From assembly GCF_004770155.1 (NCBI RefSeq), contig NZ_RQFA01000008.1, positions 38,375-102,374 on the forward strand: 64,000 nucleotides of DNA. Reading direction: 5' to 3'. Positions 1 to 13,286 of this stretch are shown piece after piece. Each line of letters starts with the position of its first letter. The first letter of the stretch is position 1. The position numbers were made by a program, and so were the translations under genes. The DNA comes from Leptospira gomenensis. GTDB taxonomy: Bacteria; Spirochaetota; Leptospiria; Leptospirales; Leptospiraceae. Under the pieces are notes generated by a model, which saw only the letters and a list, made by a program, of their open reading frames with translations, was not told the origin of the DNA and searched no databases.

Positions 1-1
1 A

Positions 2-1246
<1,245 letters not shown>

Positions 1247-1305
1247 GGAAGGGGAAAGTTTGCCGGTATAAAAACCGATATTAATAGCAGAAACAGGAAA
1301 CCCAG

Positions 1306-1749
1306 ATGAAGAAATTATTCGCGATTTTTCTTTTGATCTTCGCCGCCTTTGTAGGTCTTCAAGCCGGCAAATCCCAAGGTGTGGTGGAAGAGTTCAATAA
1401 GGTGGAAGAGTTCAATAAGAACGTAAAACTTTCCGATGCAAGCAAGAAGGCGACCTTGGAGAAAAACCTTCTCTCCGCGGTTAAATATACGCTCCACCAT
1501 CGTTACCTCGAGTATAAGGAAATCACCAAGGACCTCAACGCGGAAACCCTTCTCTACGAACCGCAAAAAGGAACGTATACGGTTTATGTGAAGTTCAAGA
1601 AATATCTTTTCTTTTATAGTTTTAAGATGGATCCCGAAATTTATCTGCAAAGTCCGGAAAACGAGGTATTTTACATTCGTCCGGAAAACTTGGACGATCC
1701 TCACAAGGAAACCACCGCCGTTCCGGAAAACAAACCGCCCGGAAAGTGA
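1306..1749 (+). CDS. Small secreted hypothetical protein
   Basis: 147 residues with a clear N-terminal signal peptide (MKKLFAIFLLIFAAFVGLQA, cleavage probably after Ala20), preceded by an AGGAAA ribosome site 6 bp from the ATG. No lipobox cysteine, so probably periplasmic or exported. Just after the signal peptide the hexapeptide VEEFNK occurs twice in a row, encoded by a perfect 18-bp tandem duplication. The rest is a lysine-, tyrosine- and phenylalanine-rich domain ending in a proline-rich tail. I do not recognise a family. It lies 27 bp before the CysQ-like gene and may be cotranscribed with it, but no functional link is visible. Confidence 0.8.
   Translation: MKKLFAIFLLIFAAFVGLQAGKSQGVVEEFNKVEEFNKNVKLSDASKKATLEKNLLSAVKYTLHHRYLEYKEITKDLNAETLLYEPQKGTYTVYVKFKKYLFFYSFKMDPEIYLQSPENEVFYIRPENLDDPHKETTAVPENKPPGK
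1384..1419 (+). repeat. 18-bp perfect tandem duplication inside a coding region
   Basis: Two adjacent identical 18-bp units (1384-1401 and 1402-1419) each encode VEEFNK. The unit is a multiple of three, so copy-number change keeps the frame of the secreted protein. Confidence 0.9.
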
Positions 1750-1776
1750 TTTTCCCCGCACGGATCGTTTCCTTTT

Positions 1777-2622
<846 letters not shown>

Positions 2623-2666
2623 ACCGAGATTAGCTCTAAAACATAAAATCATAAAATTAGAATATT

Positions 2667-3866
2667 ATGAAAAAGACGATAACATTGAAGAATCAGCCCA
2701 AATCGGACCCTTCGAAGCGGGTCCGTAAAATCCGGATCGGAATGGACGCAAGACCATTTTCCACTCCGGTTTCGGGCGTCGGAAAAATGATCCACAGCGC
2801 ACTTTTGGATTTGGGTAAGGATCCGAGTTTCGAATTTTATCTCTTTTCGCACAGGGATCTGCATCCCAGCTATTCCGATCTGCTTTCGCTTCCCGGAATC
2901 CGATTTATCAAGGGGGAAGGTATTCTTTCGAAAAAGGGAGGATTGTATTTCGCCCTTGCTCTTCCGTTACAACTTCGTAAACTATCTCCGGATATTTTTT
3001 GGGGAACACAACAGGTAGTTCCTCCGTTTTTGTCGAAGAACACGGCTACGTTGCTCACCTACAACGATTTGGTCGCGTATCGTTTCCCGGATACGATGCG
3101 TACCTTGGCGAGGCTGCAGCAGAAATTCTATCTTTCACGTTCCATTCTCCGCGCGGACCGCCTGCTTCCCATTTCCGAATCCACAAAAAACGAGGTGGCC
3201 GATTTTTTTCATATCCCCAAGGAGAAGATGACCGTCGTTTATCCCGGAATAGAACTTTCCGAATTCGGGGATTTGTTGAAAAAAAAACCGGGGGATCGGG
3301 TGAAAACCCTGCCGAAAAAATATTTTCTTTCCGTTTCCACGGTGGAACCTAGGAAGAACTATCGCTTTTTGTATCACGTATTTTTGGAATATTCCAAAAC
3401 CGTAAAGTCAAATGAAAGGTATTCGTGGGTGATCGGGGGAAAGGCCGGTTGGGAAGATCCCGAATTCATCGAAACGCTGAGAAGTAAGGAAAGTCGGGAT
3501 CTCGGGATCATCTGGATCGAAAGCCCTTCGGAAGTGGAATTGGCCCATATGTATAAGAATTGCTCCCTTTTCTTGTTTGCCTCCCTATACGAAGGTTTCG
3601 GAATTCCCCTTTTAGAGGCGCTTAGTCTTCGAAAGCCGGCGATCGTTACCGACCTTTCCGTATTCCGCGAAATCGGAGGAGATAAGATCCGGTATCTTCC
3701 GCTCGAGCGGAAACTCTGGGTGGAGGATTTATTACGTTTTTCTCATAAACCGTATCCCGGAAAAAAAGTCGATATCAGGAAATTCTACCGATCGGCGGCG
3801 GCCAAAATCATAGCGGAAGAAATCAGAAGAGTGTTTACTGAGAAAAAAATTTCCGCCAGCCTTTGA
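2667..3866 (+). CDS. Glycosyltransferase family 4 (GT-B fold)
   Basis: 399 residues. The N-terminal half shows the GT4 acceptor-domain pattern DARPFSTPVSGVGKM near residue 27; the C-terminal half carries EGFGIPLLEAL near 309, the EX7E nucleotide-sugar-binding motif of GT4 enzymes, and an earlier STVEPRKNY segment typical of mannosyltransferase-like members. It should transfer a sugar from an NDP-donor to a growing glycan at the cytoplasmic face, but donor and acceptor cannot be read from the sequence. No classical Shine-Dalgarno is seen before the ATG. The 3' end overlaps the convergent gene on the other strand by 32 bp. Confidence 0.85.
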   Translation: MKKTITLKNQPKSDPSKRVRKIRIGMDARPFSTPVSGVGKMIHSALLDLGKDPSFEFYLFSHRDLHPSYSDLLSLPGIRFIKGEGILSKKGGLYFALALPLQLRKLSPDIFWGTQQVVPPFLSKNTATLLTYNDLVAYRFPDTMRTLARLQQKFYLSRSILRADRLLPISESTKNEVADFFHIPKEKMTVVYPGIELSEFGDLLKKKPGDRVKTLPKKYFLSVSTVEPRKNYRFLYHVFLEYSKTVKSNERYSWVIGGKAGWEDPEFIETLRSKESRDLGIIWIESPSEVELAHMYKNCSLFLFASLYEGFGIPLLEALSLRKPAIVTDLSVFREIGGDKIRYLPLERKLWVEDLLRFSHKPYPGKKVDIRKFYRSAAAKIIAEEIRRVFTEKKISASL

Positions 3867-4359
3867 TCCTGTGTAAGGCGCCGGAAAATTCCACGCCGAT
3901 TTTCGAATCGATCTGTAAATGAATACGCGTTCGATCTAGGGGTTGTAGTCGAAGGGAAAATCCTTCCGCAAAACTGCGATAATAAAAATAATCCGGTAAA
4001 AACTCGAATTCAAACGGGGGATTCTTAGTCTTAGAGGACTTCTCCGGTTCGAAATTCGGTCGAAACCGAACGAGAAATTTCTTTCCTTCGTCTTTACCGC
4101 GTAACGTTACGAGGATGGTTTCTTCCCGTGGTTCTAATTTTGCGTCGCGGTCGGTTTCGGTAAAATACGGTTCCGTCTGGGAAGGGGTCGAAAACATTCC
4201 CGAACCGGAGAACACGTCCTTTTTCCAATACGATAAAAATTCTTCCGGACCTGCGAAGTAGTTGTAAATGGGGGAATTCACGAGTGGATTCCATTCTCGG
4301 AAGGATCGGTTTGCGGGAAAGATTTTTTCCTTTTCGATTCCCGAGGATTCTTTTAGCAT
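3835..4359 (-). CDS. Hypothetical protein
   Basis: 174 residues, no signal peptide or membrane segment, rich in Phe, Arg and Glu. I do not recognise a family. Coding is supported because the frame is open across the whole interval between the GT4 gene and the thioredoxin gene, and there is no competing frame of similar quality. It converges on the GT4 gene with a 32-bp overlap. Its start codon lies only 8 bp from the divergent start of the TlpA-like gene, so at least one of the two promoters must sit inside the other's coding region, unless the true start is further in. Confidence 0.6.
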   Translation of the reverse strand: MLKESSGIEKEKIFPANRSFREWNPLVNSPIYNYFAGPEEFLSYWKKDVFSGSGMFSTPSQTEPYFTETDRDAKLEPREETILVTLRGKDEGKKFLVRFRPNFEPEKSSKTKNPPFEFEFLPDYFYYRSFAEGFSLRLQPLDRTRIHLQIDSKIGVEFSGALHRIKGWRKFFSQ

Positions 4360-4367
4360 GATGTTCG

Positions 4368-4865
4368 ATGTCGTTCCGTAAAAAAATTTTCCTGCTTTGT
4401 CTTGCGGTTTTGTTTTCCTGCAATCCTTCCTCCGAAGAATCCGAACTTTATAAACTCGCCTTACACGATTTCGAAGGGCGTCCGGTTTCGATGCGAAATT
4501 ATAAAGGTAAGGTTTTGCTTTTGGACGTTTGGGCTTCGTGGTGTGAACCTTGTAAGGAAGCGGTTCCCGTTTTGGAAAAACTTTCCAAGGACTTGGAAGG
4601 TAAGAATGCGGTTCTGCTCGGGATCAACACGGAGCCGGAATCTACGCGAGAAGAACGCAACAAAGCCGCGCGAGACTTCGGGATGACTTATCCGAGTTTG
4701 GTGGATCAGGATTTCGCTTTGGTCAATTTATTTCACGTGGAAGGACAACCGGCCTTGCTTGTATTCAGTAAATCCGGAACTCTTTTGAAGACACAATACG
4801 GAATTCAGACCAGAGATTACCCCAAACTCCGCGCTTCCTTCGAGAATTGGTTCGCTGCACCATAG
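4368..4865 (+). CDS. TlpA/ResA-like thioredoxin-fold lipoprotein
   Basis: 165 residues. The N-terminus is a lipoprotein signal with Cys18 (AVLFSC) as probable lipidation site. A thioredoxin fold follows with the redox motif WCEPC at residues 58-62 and a cis-proline at GQPALLVF near 129. TlpA/ResA proteins reduce disulfides outside the cytoplasm, often for cytochrome c maturation or copper-site assembly; the substrate here is unknown. The gene is monocistronic in appearance, with a strong hairpin terminator candidate about 40 bp downstream. It diverges from a hypothetical gene with only 8 bp between start codons, and no clear Shine-Dalgarno is visible. Confidence 0.85.
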   Translation: MSFRKKIFLLCLAVLFSCNPSSEESELYKLALHDFEGRPVSMRNYKGKVLLLDVWASWCEPCKEAVPVLEKLSKDLEGKNAVLLGINTEPESTREERNKAARDFGMTYPSLVDQDFALVNLFHVEGQPALLVFSKSGTLLKTQYGIQTRDYPKLRASFENWFAAP

Positions 4866-4902
4866 TATTGTATAACGAATAGAATAAATAAATCGAAGAA
4901 GG

Positions 4903-4940
4903 GAAGAGCTCAGAAAAAAAGGGTTTCTTTCTGAGCTTCC
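4903..4940 (+). terminator. Hairpin terminator after the TlpA-like gene
   Basis: GAAGAGCTCAGAAA at 4903-4916 pairs with TTTCTGAGCTTC at 4928-4939 apart from one bulged base. The following sequence is AT-rich but has only a short T run. Confidence 0.6.
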
Positions 4941-4961
4941 GTATTTAATTTTGATTACTTG

Positions 4962-4979
4962 CCGACAACGTCTTGTCGG
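4962..4979 (+). promoter_or_regulatory. 7-bp inverted repeat with tetraloop upstream of fadD
   Basis: CCGACAA-cgtc-TTGTCGG, 43 bp before the fadD start codon. The position suits a leader hairpin or an operator. No T run follows, so it is unlikely to be a terminator. Confidence 0.35.
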
Positions 4980-5021
4980 AATTCCTAAGTTGTGTAACAG
5001 AACAAAAGATATCAGGAGTAA

Positions 5022-7076
<2,055 letters not shown>

Positions 7077-7169
7077 AAAAACGAATTCGAAGAAAGGATG
7101 CGGATTCGGATCGGACTAAGACATCGGTTCGAACCAAAACGAGTTTCCTTCTTCGAAAGCGTATCTGCT

Positions 7170-7194
7170 AAAAGCCGGCGTTTTCGTCGGCTTT
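7170..7194 (+). terminator. Intrinsic terminator after fadD
   Basis: AAAAGCCG / CGGCTTTT stem around a 10-nt loop followed by T residues, about 95 bp after the fadD stop codon. Confidence 0.8.
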
Positions 7195-7239
7195 TTTATT
7201 TCTGCGGGGAATTCGGGATCGTACCGATACAATCCCTAT

Positions 7240-7932
7240 ATGGCAGGCACGCAGAAAAAAATCCGGAAATCCTCCCTTTTTGAACCTTCCGGTCACGGCG
7301 ATTTGTATGCGTTGGACAACTTATATCTTTCTCCTCTGCGAGAAAACGAGGTTTGGAATTTTTCGAAAGTTGCGGAATTTTCCCCGTTCAATCTCGGGTT
7401 TTTGTCGATGCGTTCCATTCTCGCCTACAAAACCTCCCCGGAACCGATCGTGGCCGGCGGATTTACTCCCGGTTTCGTCAAAGGTCTTTCCAAGGTCGGA
7501 AATTGGGAACGTTTGGATCGGTTGAAGATCGAAGGATTTATTCCGAGAGTTTTGGGATCGGAATTTCCGCTCCGTGTCGATTCCGGAATTCACCCGTTGT
7601 TAGAATCGGTGTTGGCATCCTATGAACGCGAACTTTTCGAGGAATGGAATCCTCCCTCGGTTACGATCGAAGGAATTTGGGATAAAAAAAATCTATTGAT
7701 CGCCGGTGTGGCCCTTCCCGAAAACGAAAAACATACACCTTCACTTTTGAAGGAGCTGATCCGGAGTCTTTCCGGGGTTTCCGGTAAGTTTTATCTTCGT
7801 ACGGAAAAACATTCTTATCTTTGTCTCAAAAAGGATCCCGATCTGATCGGTCCCGTTTTTTTTCAGGAAAAGGAAACGATCTGGGATCCGTTCGTCTTTT
7901 TGATTCTGGAAAAAGACTTTGAACCAACCTAA
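7240..7932 (+). CDS. Hypothetical protein
   Basis: 230 residues, soluble, no signal peptide or membrane segment; family not recognised. It is mildly aromatic and proline-rich and begins with a basic stretch (MAGTQKKIRKSS). The frame is open over the whole gap between fadD and the convergent enzyme I gene, and its stop overlaps that gene's stop by 4 bp. No Shine-Dalgarno is visible before the ATG. It lies after the fadD terminator and so probably has its own promoter. Confidence 0.65.
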   Translation: MAGTQKKIRKSSLFEPSGHGDLYALDNLYLSPLRENEVWNFSKVAEFSPFNLGFLSMRSILAYKTSPEPIVAGGFTPGFVKGLSKVGNWERLDRLKIEGFIPRVLGSEFPLRVDSGIHPLLESVLASYERELFEEWNPPSVTIEGIWDKKNLLIAGVALPENEKHTPSLLKELIRSLSGVSGKFYLRTEKHSYLCLKKDPDLIGPVFFQEKETIWDPFVFLILEKDFEPT

Positions 7933-9671
7933 CTCAGGTGTTTGCTGAATAAAAAGGATTCGATATTCTCGTAGTTTTCCTCTTCGGAAAGTTCGATGAT
8001 TTTTTTTACCAAGGTTCCCGCTTGGTGTAACGAAATGGATCGTATGATCTTTCGGATCGGATTTAAAAAGGGAATCGAAACCGACAACTCGCGGATTCCG
8101 ATTCCGATGAGAAAGATCGTAAAGTTCGTATCCGACGCCAATTCTCCGCAGATGCTCAGGGGTTTGTCGTAGTCCCTCGAAATTTCCACGATACGGATCA
8201 GGGTTCTAAGGAATGATATATGATAGGGATTGTAAAGGGAGGAAACGTGAATGTTGTTTCGGTCCACCGCCATCACATATTGAAGCAGGTCGTTTGTTCC
8301 CACCGAAAAAAAATCGGCTTCCCTCGCGATTAGGTCCAAAGCCGAGACGGCGGCGGGCGTTTCGATCATCACACCCACCTTTATCTTTTTATTATATTTT
8401 TCTTTTTGAATATTCAGTTTTCGTTTACATTCTTCCAGAAGTTCCCGCGTTTTTACGATTTCCGCCGGACCGGTGATCATGGGAAGTAGGATATTGACGT
8501 TTCCGTACGCGGACGCTCGTAAAATCGCCGTTAGTTGTTCCGAGAACCATTCCGGATTGGAAAGGCAATAACGGATTCCCCGGTTTCCCAAAAAAGGATT
8601 TTCCTCCGGTTCTCCGGTGGAAAATTTATCGGCTCCGATATCGAAGGTTCGAATCACGACGGGTTTGTCTTCCATTCCTTCCGCGATCGCTTTGTAAGCC
8701 CGGAATTGTTCTTCTCCGGAAACGTTACGATCCTGGTATTTGAGAAAGAGAGATTCGCTTCGGAAAAGTCCGACCCCTTCCGCCCCGTATCGAAGCGCTT
8801 GTTCGCAGTCCAATTCCGATTCCAGGTTGCATTTGATTTTGACTCGGATTCCGTCTTTGCTGATCGCCCTCGCTTTTTTACTGCCGCTTTCTTCCACGGG
8901 GTACGAAGAGGAAAAACCGTAGTATTTTACTTCTTCCAAGGTAGGGAATCGTACCGCGTTTCCGGTTTCCGCGTCCAAAAGGATGAATTCGTTGTCTCGA
9001 ACGTGTGTGGAAAAATCCTTCAGACCTACGATTGTAGGAATTCCGTAGTTTCTGGCAAGGATCGCCATATGTCCGGTTTTTCCACCTAAATCGGTGGCGA
9101 TTCCTCGGATTCTGGTTTTGTCCATAAGAATCATCTGGGAAGGTGTGAGTTCCCGCGCGACCAGGATCAGATCCTCCTTCAACCCGGAAAGAACCGAATC
9201 TTCCTCCTTTTTCCCCGCGATGAATTCGACCAAACGATTGGAGACGTCTTGGAAATGGTCCACTCGTTCCCGAAAAAACTCGCTTTCCATCGCCTTGAAT
9301 TTTTCCGAAATTTCGTGCGTGACGTTTTGGACGGCGAGGATCGCGTTTTCACCGGAATCGCGGATTCTCCTTTGGACGGAAGCGGCTAAGGAAGGATCGG
9401 AGCAGATCATCGCCTGCGTTTCCAATATTTCCTGAACTTCCTTGTGGTCCGAACCCGAGGCCTCTACGGAAGTGATGAGGATTCGAAGGCTTTCGAGGCT
9501 TTCTTCGAGCGCTTTTTGGAATTTCTCCAACTCCGCTTCTTTTTCGGATTCATGGACATAGGTTCCGGTTAGGATCGTATTTCTTTTTTTTCCGGTTTTT
9601 AAAACCTTACCGTATAGTTTTCCCGGAAAAGCGGTGATACCGGGAAAAACTGTACGTTTGGAAGGGATCAT
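7929..9671 (-). CDS. ptsI: Phosphoenolpyruvate-protein phosphotransferase (PTS enzyme I family)
   Basis: About 580 residues from the ATG at 9671; an in-frame TTG at 9731 would add 20 residues, but the domain normally begins at the FPGITAFPGKLYGKV segment, which favours 9671. The phosphorylated His is in GGKTGHMAILARNYGIP (His about 201). The PEP-binding TIM barrel shows GVMIETPAAV, FFSVGTNDLLQYVMAVDR and the catalytic-Cys loop LSICGELASD. Enzyme I passes phosphate from PEP to HPr. No HPr or sugar-specific EII gene is adjacent. Leptospires have an incomplete PTS, so a regulatory (PTS-Ntr-like) role is as likely as sugar uptake. No N-terminal GAF domain, which argues against PtsP. Confidence 0.9.
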   Translation of the reverse strand: MIPSKRTVFPGITAFPGKLYGKVLKTGKKRNTILTGTYVHESEKEAELEKFQKALEESLESLRILITSVEASGSDHKEVQEILETQAMICSDPSLAASVQRRIRDSGENAILAVQNVTHEISEKFKAMESEFFRERVDHFQDVSNRLVEFIAGKKEEDSVLSGLKEDLILVARELTPSQMILMDKTRIRGIATDLGGKTGHMAILARNYGIPTIVGLKDFSTHVRDNEFILLDAETGNAVRFPTLEEVKYYGFSSSYPVEESGSKKARAISKDGIRVKIKCNLESELDCEQALRYGAEGVGLFRSESLFLKYQDRNVSGEEQFRAYKAIAEGMEDKPVVIRTFDIGADKFSTGEPEENPFLGNRGIRYCLSNPEWFSEQLTAILRASAYGNVNILLPMITGPAEIVKTRELLEECKRKLNIQKEKYNKKIKVGVMIETPAAVSALDLIAREADFFSVGTNDLLQYVMAVDRNNIHVSSLYNPYHISFLRTLIRIVEISRDYDKPLSICGELASDTNFTIFLIGIGIRELSVSIPFLNPIRKIIRSISLHQAGTLVKKIIELSEEENYENIESFLFSKHLS

Positions 9672-9961
9672 TAGAGAGTTTGTTTCCAAAGAAACTCGAC
9701 TACAGATTTCCTCAAAAGAAGAATCTGACAATTCTTTTCTGAAAGATCCGGTTTACCGGAAAGTCGAGTTTTTGACCTTGGTGAGGTTTTTAGTAAAGGA
9801 GGATTCGAATTTCTCCCTTAGGAGAAAGCCGAGAAACGACGGACACACAAAACTTCGAGAGGTTCGGATCCTGTCGTTTCGGTCGTTTTTCCCACCATGT
9901 GTCGCTTACCCAGGGGAATCCAGAAATGGAGAAAAAACTTTGGTACGGAATTGGGGCGATC
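9672..9961. other. Gap between lpxC and the enzyme I gene, with two hairpins
   Basis: No convincing gene. TTTCTCC-ctta-GGAGAAA (9810-9827) is a perfect 7-bp hairpin with a tetraloop. GAAACGAC (9833-9840) pairs with GTCGTTTC (9873-9880) over a 32-nt loop. On the minus strand these lie after lpxC and before enzyme I, so they may terminate lpxC or form an enzyme I leader. Confidence 0.4.
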
Positions 9962-10867
<906 letters not shown>

Positions 10868-11167
10868 ATTTGAGTGGGTTTTCGATTTCGCAAACCGGCT
10901 GCCTATTGGGGAGACGGTTTGATCCAACTCGAAGTTCGCTTTTTTCGTTTTGACCGATCGGATTCTAAACCTTTCGGATTAGAATTTTTTCCGGCTTTCT
11001 ACTAATAAGCAAACTCCATGCCAAATTCCCGGTCGAAAACGTTTTTTTTGCACTGCCGAATCCCAGGTTTTGGGTCCAATCCGACATAATTAGAAATAAA
11101 TTTCCAACCAACCGTCTCTTTTTTGCATCAGTGTATCTTCGGGGACACAGGTTATGGTCCCATTGGT
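10868..11167. other. Gap between an SDR gene and lpxC
   Basis: 300 bp between two minus-strand genes. I see no gene, hairpin or repeat of note. It should contain the lpxC promoter, but no convincing -35/-10 pair stands out. Confidence 0.5.
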
Positions 11168-11836
11168 TTACCAGGGAAGTTCCTCTCCGTTTTGGTGTAA
11201 GAATTTGCCCGAATTGGATCCATTCAACGCCTCGATTCTTTGGATCAAACCGGAAACGCTTTCTTCCGGGGAAATTCCTTTTCCTCCCGTCATCTGAGTG
11301 GCGACCATTCCCGGGTGGAAGATTCCCACCGAGATTCCTTTCGGGGCTAAATCCCGCGCCAAACTGACCGCGATTGCGTTTAGGGCCGCCTTGGAAGCGC
11401 GATAACCGTAGTAGCCCCCCGAACCGTTGTCGGCAATCGAGCCCATTCTGCTCGTAAGAAAGACCAACTTTGCATCGGGGGAGAGTGTGTGTAGTAGTTC
11501 CCGCACCACTTTTAAAGGACCGAGCGCGTTTACGAGAAATTGTGTCGTAACGTTTTCCTCGTCCAAACTTTGCAGATTATCCGGAATTAAAATCCCGGCG
11601 TTGTTTATGAGAATGTCCAACTTTGTGTCCAACAAGTTCGCTGAAATTTTCCGGATCGAGTTCGAATCGAGTACGTCCACTCCTTCCAAAATTCGAGTCG
11701 GCTTTGCTGCGTTCAGTTCGGGAGAGGACTTTCGACAAAGAGCGAAAACTTTATCCCCCTTTGCTAGAAAACTTTTCGTCAGTTCCAAGCCGATTCCGCG
11801 ATTCGCACCCGTGATCAATATCGTTCGTGAAGTCAT
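11168..11836 (-). CDS. Short-chain dehydrogenase/reductase
   Basis: 222 residues, classical SDR with a Rossmann fold. Cofactor motif TGANRGIG is near the N-terminus and NNAGIL follows in the middle. The active site is complete: Ser in the FLTSRMGS strand, then YRASK (YxxxK) about 15 residues later. An Arg after the first beta strand (ALCRKSS) suggests NADP(H) preference. Substrate unknown; similar small SDRs are often annotated as carbonyl or sniffer-like reductases. It diverges from the AIM24-family cluster, with 82 bp between the start codons. Confidence 0.88.
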   Translation of the reverse strand: MTSRTILITGANRGIGLELTKSFLAKGDKVFALCRKSSPELNAAKPTRILEGVDVLDSNSIRKISANLLDTKLDILINNAGILIPDNLQSLDEENVTTQFLVNALGPLKVVRELLHTLSPDAKLVFLTSRMGSIADNGSGGYYGYRASKAALNAIAVSLARDLAPKGISVGIFHPGMVATQMTGGKGISPEESVSGLIQRIEALNGSNSGKFLHQNGEELPW

Positions 11837-11918
11837 ATTCCAATGGTTTGTTTCGGGGGCAAGGTTGGAAACACTTTTCAGTTGACGCTCCGTTCTACGG
11901 AATTACAGTGCTGGTTCT

Positions 11919-12584
11919 ATGAATTACGAGATCATTCACAAACCTTCGTATTCTTTTTTAAAAGTCAAATTATCGCCCGGGCAGACGATCAAAGCGGAAG
12001 CCGGAGCTATGGTTTATATGAGTCCGGGGATGGACGTGGAAACGAAATTGGGAAGCGGTTTTCTTTCCGCGTTATCCAGAAGATTTTTCGGCGGAGAATC
12101 TTTTTTCTTCAACGTATTTAAGGCGCCCGCTGCGGGGGGCGAATTGGGACTCGCACCCGAACTTCCCGGGGACGTGATCGGAATCGATCTGACAGACAAC
12201 GGACTCCTTGTCGAATCCGGGGCTTATCTTGCTTCGGACGAAAACATTACGATGAAACCCAGATTCGGCGGTCTTCGTTCGTTTTTGGGAGGAGAGGGCG
12301 TTTTTCTCCTGGACGTGGTCGGTACGGGAAAACTTTTTTTGAATTCCTACGGAGCGATTCTTCCCATAGACGTACAAGGTTCTTATACGATCGACACGGG
12401 ACACGTGGTCGCGTTCGACAAAAGTCTTCAATATCGGATCGCAAAGGCCGGGGGAAGTTGGAAATCCACACTTTTCGGGGGGGAAGGACTGGTGATGGAA
12501 TTTACGGGAACGGGAAAGGTGCTGATCCAATCCAGGGTTCCGTCCGGATTTTTGTCCTGGCTGACAGCACTTCTTCCTCAATAA
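11919..12584 (+). CDS. AIM24-family protein, copy 1 of 3
   Basis: 221 residues of the TIGR00266/AIM24 family (named after a yeast mitochondrial protein). The pattern is a beta-rich fold with the opening ...KPSYSFLKVKLSPGQ..KAEAGAMVYM, then GGESFFFNVF, GDVIGIDL, an LGGEGVFLLDVVG strand and IDTGHVVAFD. No catalytic residues are known and the bacterial role is undefined. Copies 1, 2 and 3 share the same order of these blocks and are separated by 15 and 12 bp, so they form one operon that arose by tandem duplication. No signal peptide; presumably cytosolic or membrane-associated. Confidence 0.85.
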   Translation: MNYEIIHKPSYSFLKVKLSPGQTIKAEAGAMVYMSPGMDVETKLGSGFLSALSRRFFGGESFFFNVFKAPAAGGELGLAPELPGDVIGIDLTDNGLLVESGAYLASDENITMKPRFGGLRSFLGGEGVFLLDVVGTGKLFLNSYGAILPIDVQGSYTIDTGHVVAFDKSLQYRIAKAGGSWKSTLFGGEGLVMEFTGTGKVLIQSRVPSGFLSWLTALLPQ

Positions 12585-12599
12585 GAAAAAGGTAATATT

Positions 12600-13274
12600 A
12601 TGAATATTGAAATTCTCAGCAAACCGTCCTACAGCTTCGCCAAAATCCTGTTAAACGGAGGCGAATCGGTAAAAGCAGAAGCCGGTTCCATGATGTCGAT
12701 GAGTTCCGGAATCACCATACAAACTCACAAGGCCCAACAAGGCGGATTCCTCAAAAGTCTAAAAGCCGCCTTTTTAGGCGGAGAATCCTTCTGGATGAAT
12801 ACCTTCACCGCTTCTTCCGGAAATGGAGAGGTGCTTTTGGCGCCCACCCTTCCCGGAGACGTGGATAAGATCGATTTATCCGGTACGGTCTACGTCCAAT
12901 CCAGTTCCTTTCTGGCGTCTTCGCCTAACATCGAAATGGACACGAAATTCCAAGGACTCAAAGGATTTATCAGCGGTGAATCTTTGTTTTTTCTCAAACT
13001 CAGCGGCAACGGCCCCTTGTTGATCTCTAGTTACGGAGGAATCGATATCCTCGAAGTAAACGGAGAATTCATCGTGGACACCGGTCATATCGTCGCCTTC
13101 GAAGAGGGATTGAACTACGAGATGACCAAGTTCGGAGGATGGAAGTCCTTCTTTTTGGGCGGGGAAGGATTCGTCGCCAAGTTTAAAGGAAAAGGAAAGA
13201 TTTGGATCCAATCGAGAAACGTTCCTTCTTTGGGAAGTTGGTTCCGTGATAAACTTCCGCCGATCAAACGTTAA
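12600..13274 (+). CDS. AIM24-family protein, copy 2 of 3
   Basis: 224 residues, paralogue of the genes on either side: KPSYSFAKILLNGGESVKAE, GGESFWMNTFTAS, GDVDKIDLSG, SGESLFFLKLSG and VDTGHIVAFEEG align block for block with copy 1. AAGG precedes the ATG at a somewhat long distance. Starts 15 bp after copy 1. Function unknown; divergence of the surface between blocks suggests the three copies may form a hetero-oligomer, but that is inference. Confidence 0.85.
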   Translation: MNIEILSKPSYSFAKILLNGGESVKAEAGSMMSMSSGITIQTHKAQQGGFLKSLKAAFLGGESFWMNTFTASSGNGEVLLAPTLPGDVDKIDLSGTVYVQSSSFLASSPNIEMDTKFQGLKGFISGESLFFLKLSGNGPLLISSYGGIDILEVNGEFIVDTGHIVAFEEGLNYEMTKFGGWKSFFLGGEGFVAKFKGKGKIWIQSRNVPSLGSWFRDKLPPIKR

Positions 13275-13286
13275 GGAGACCTTACA

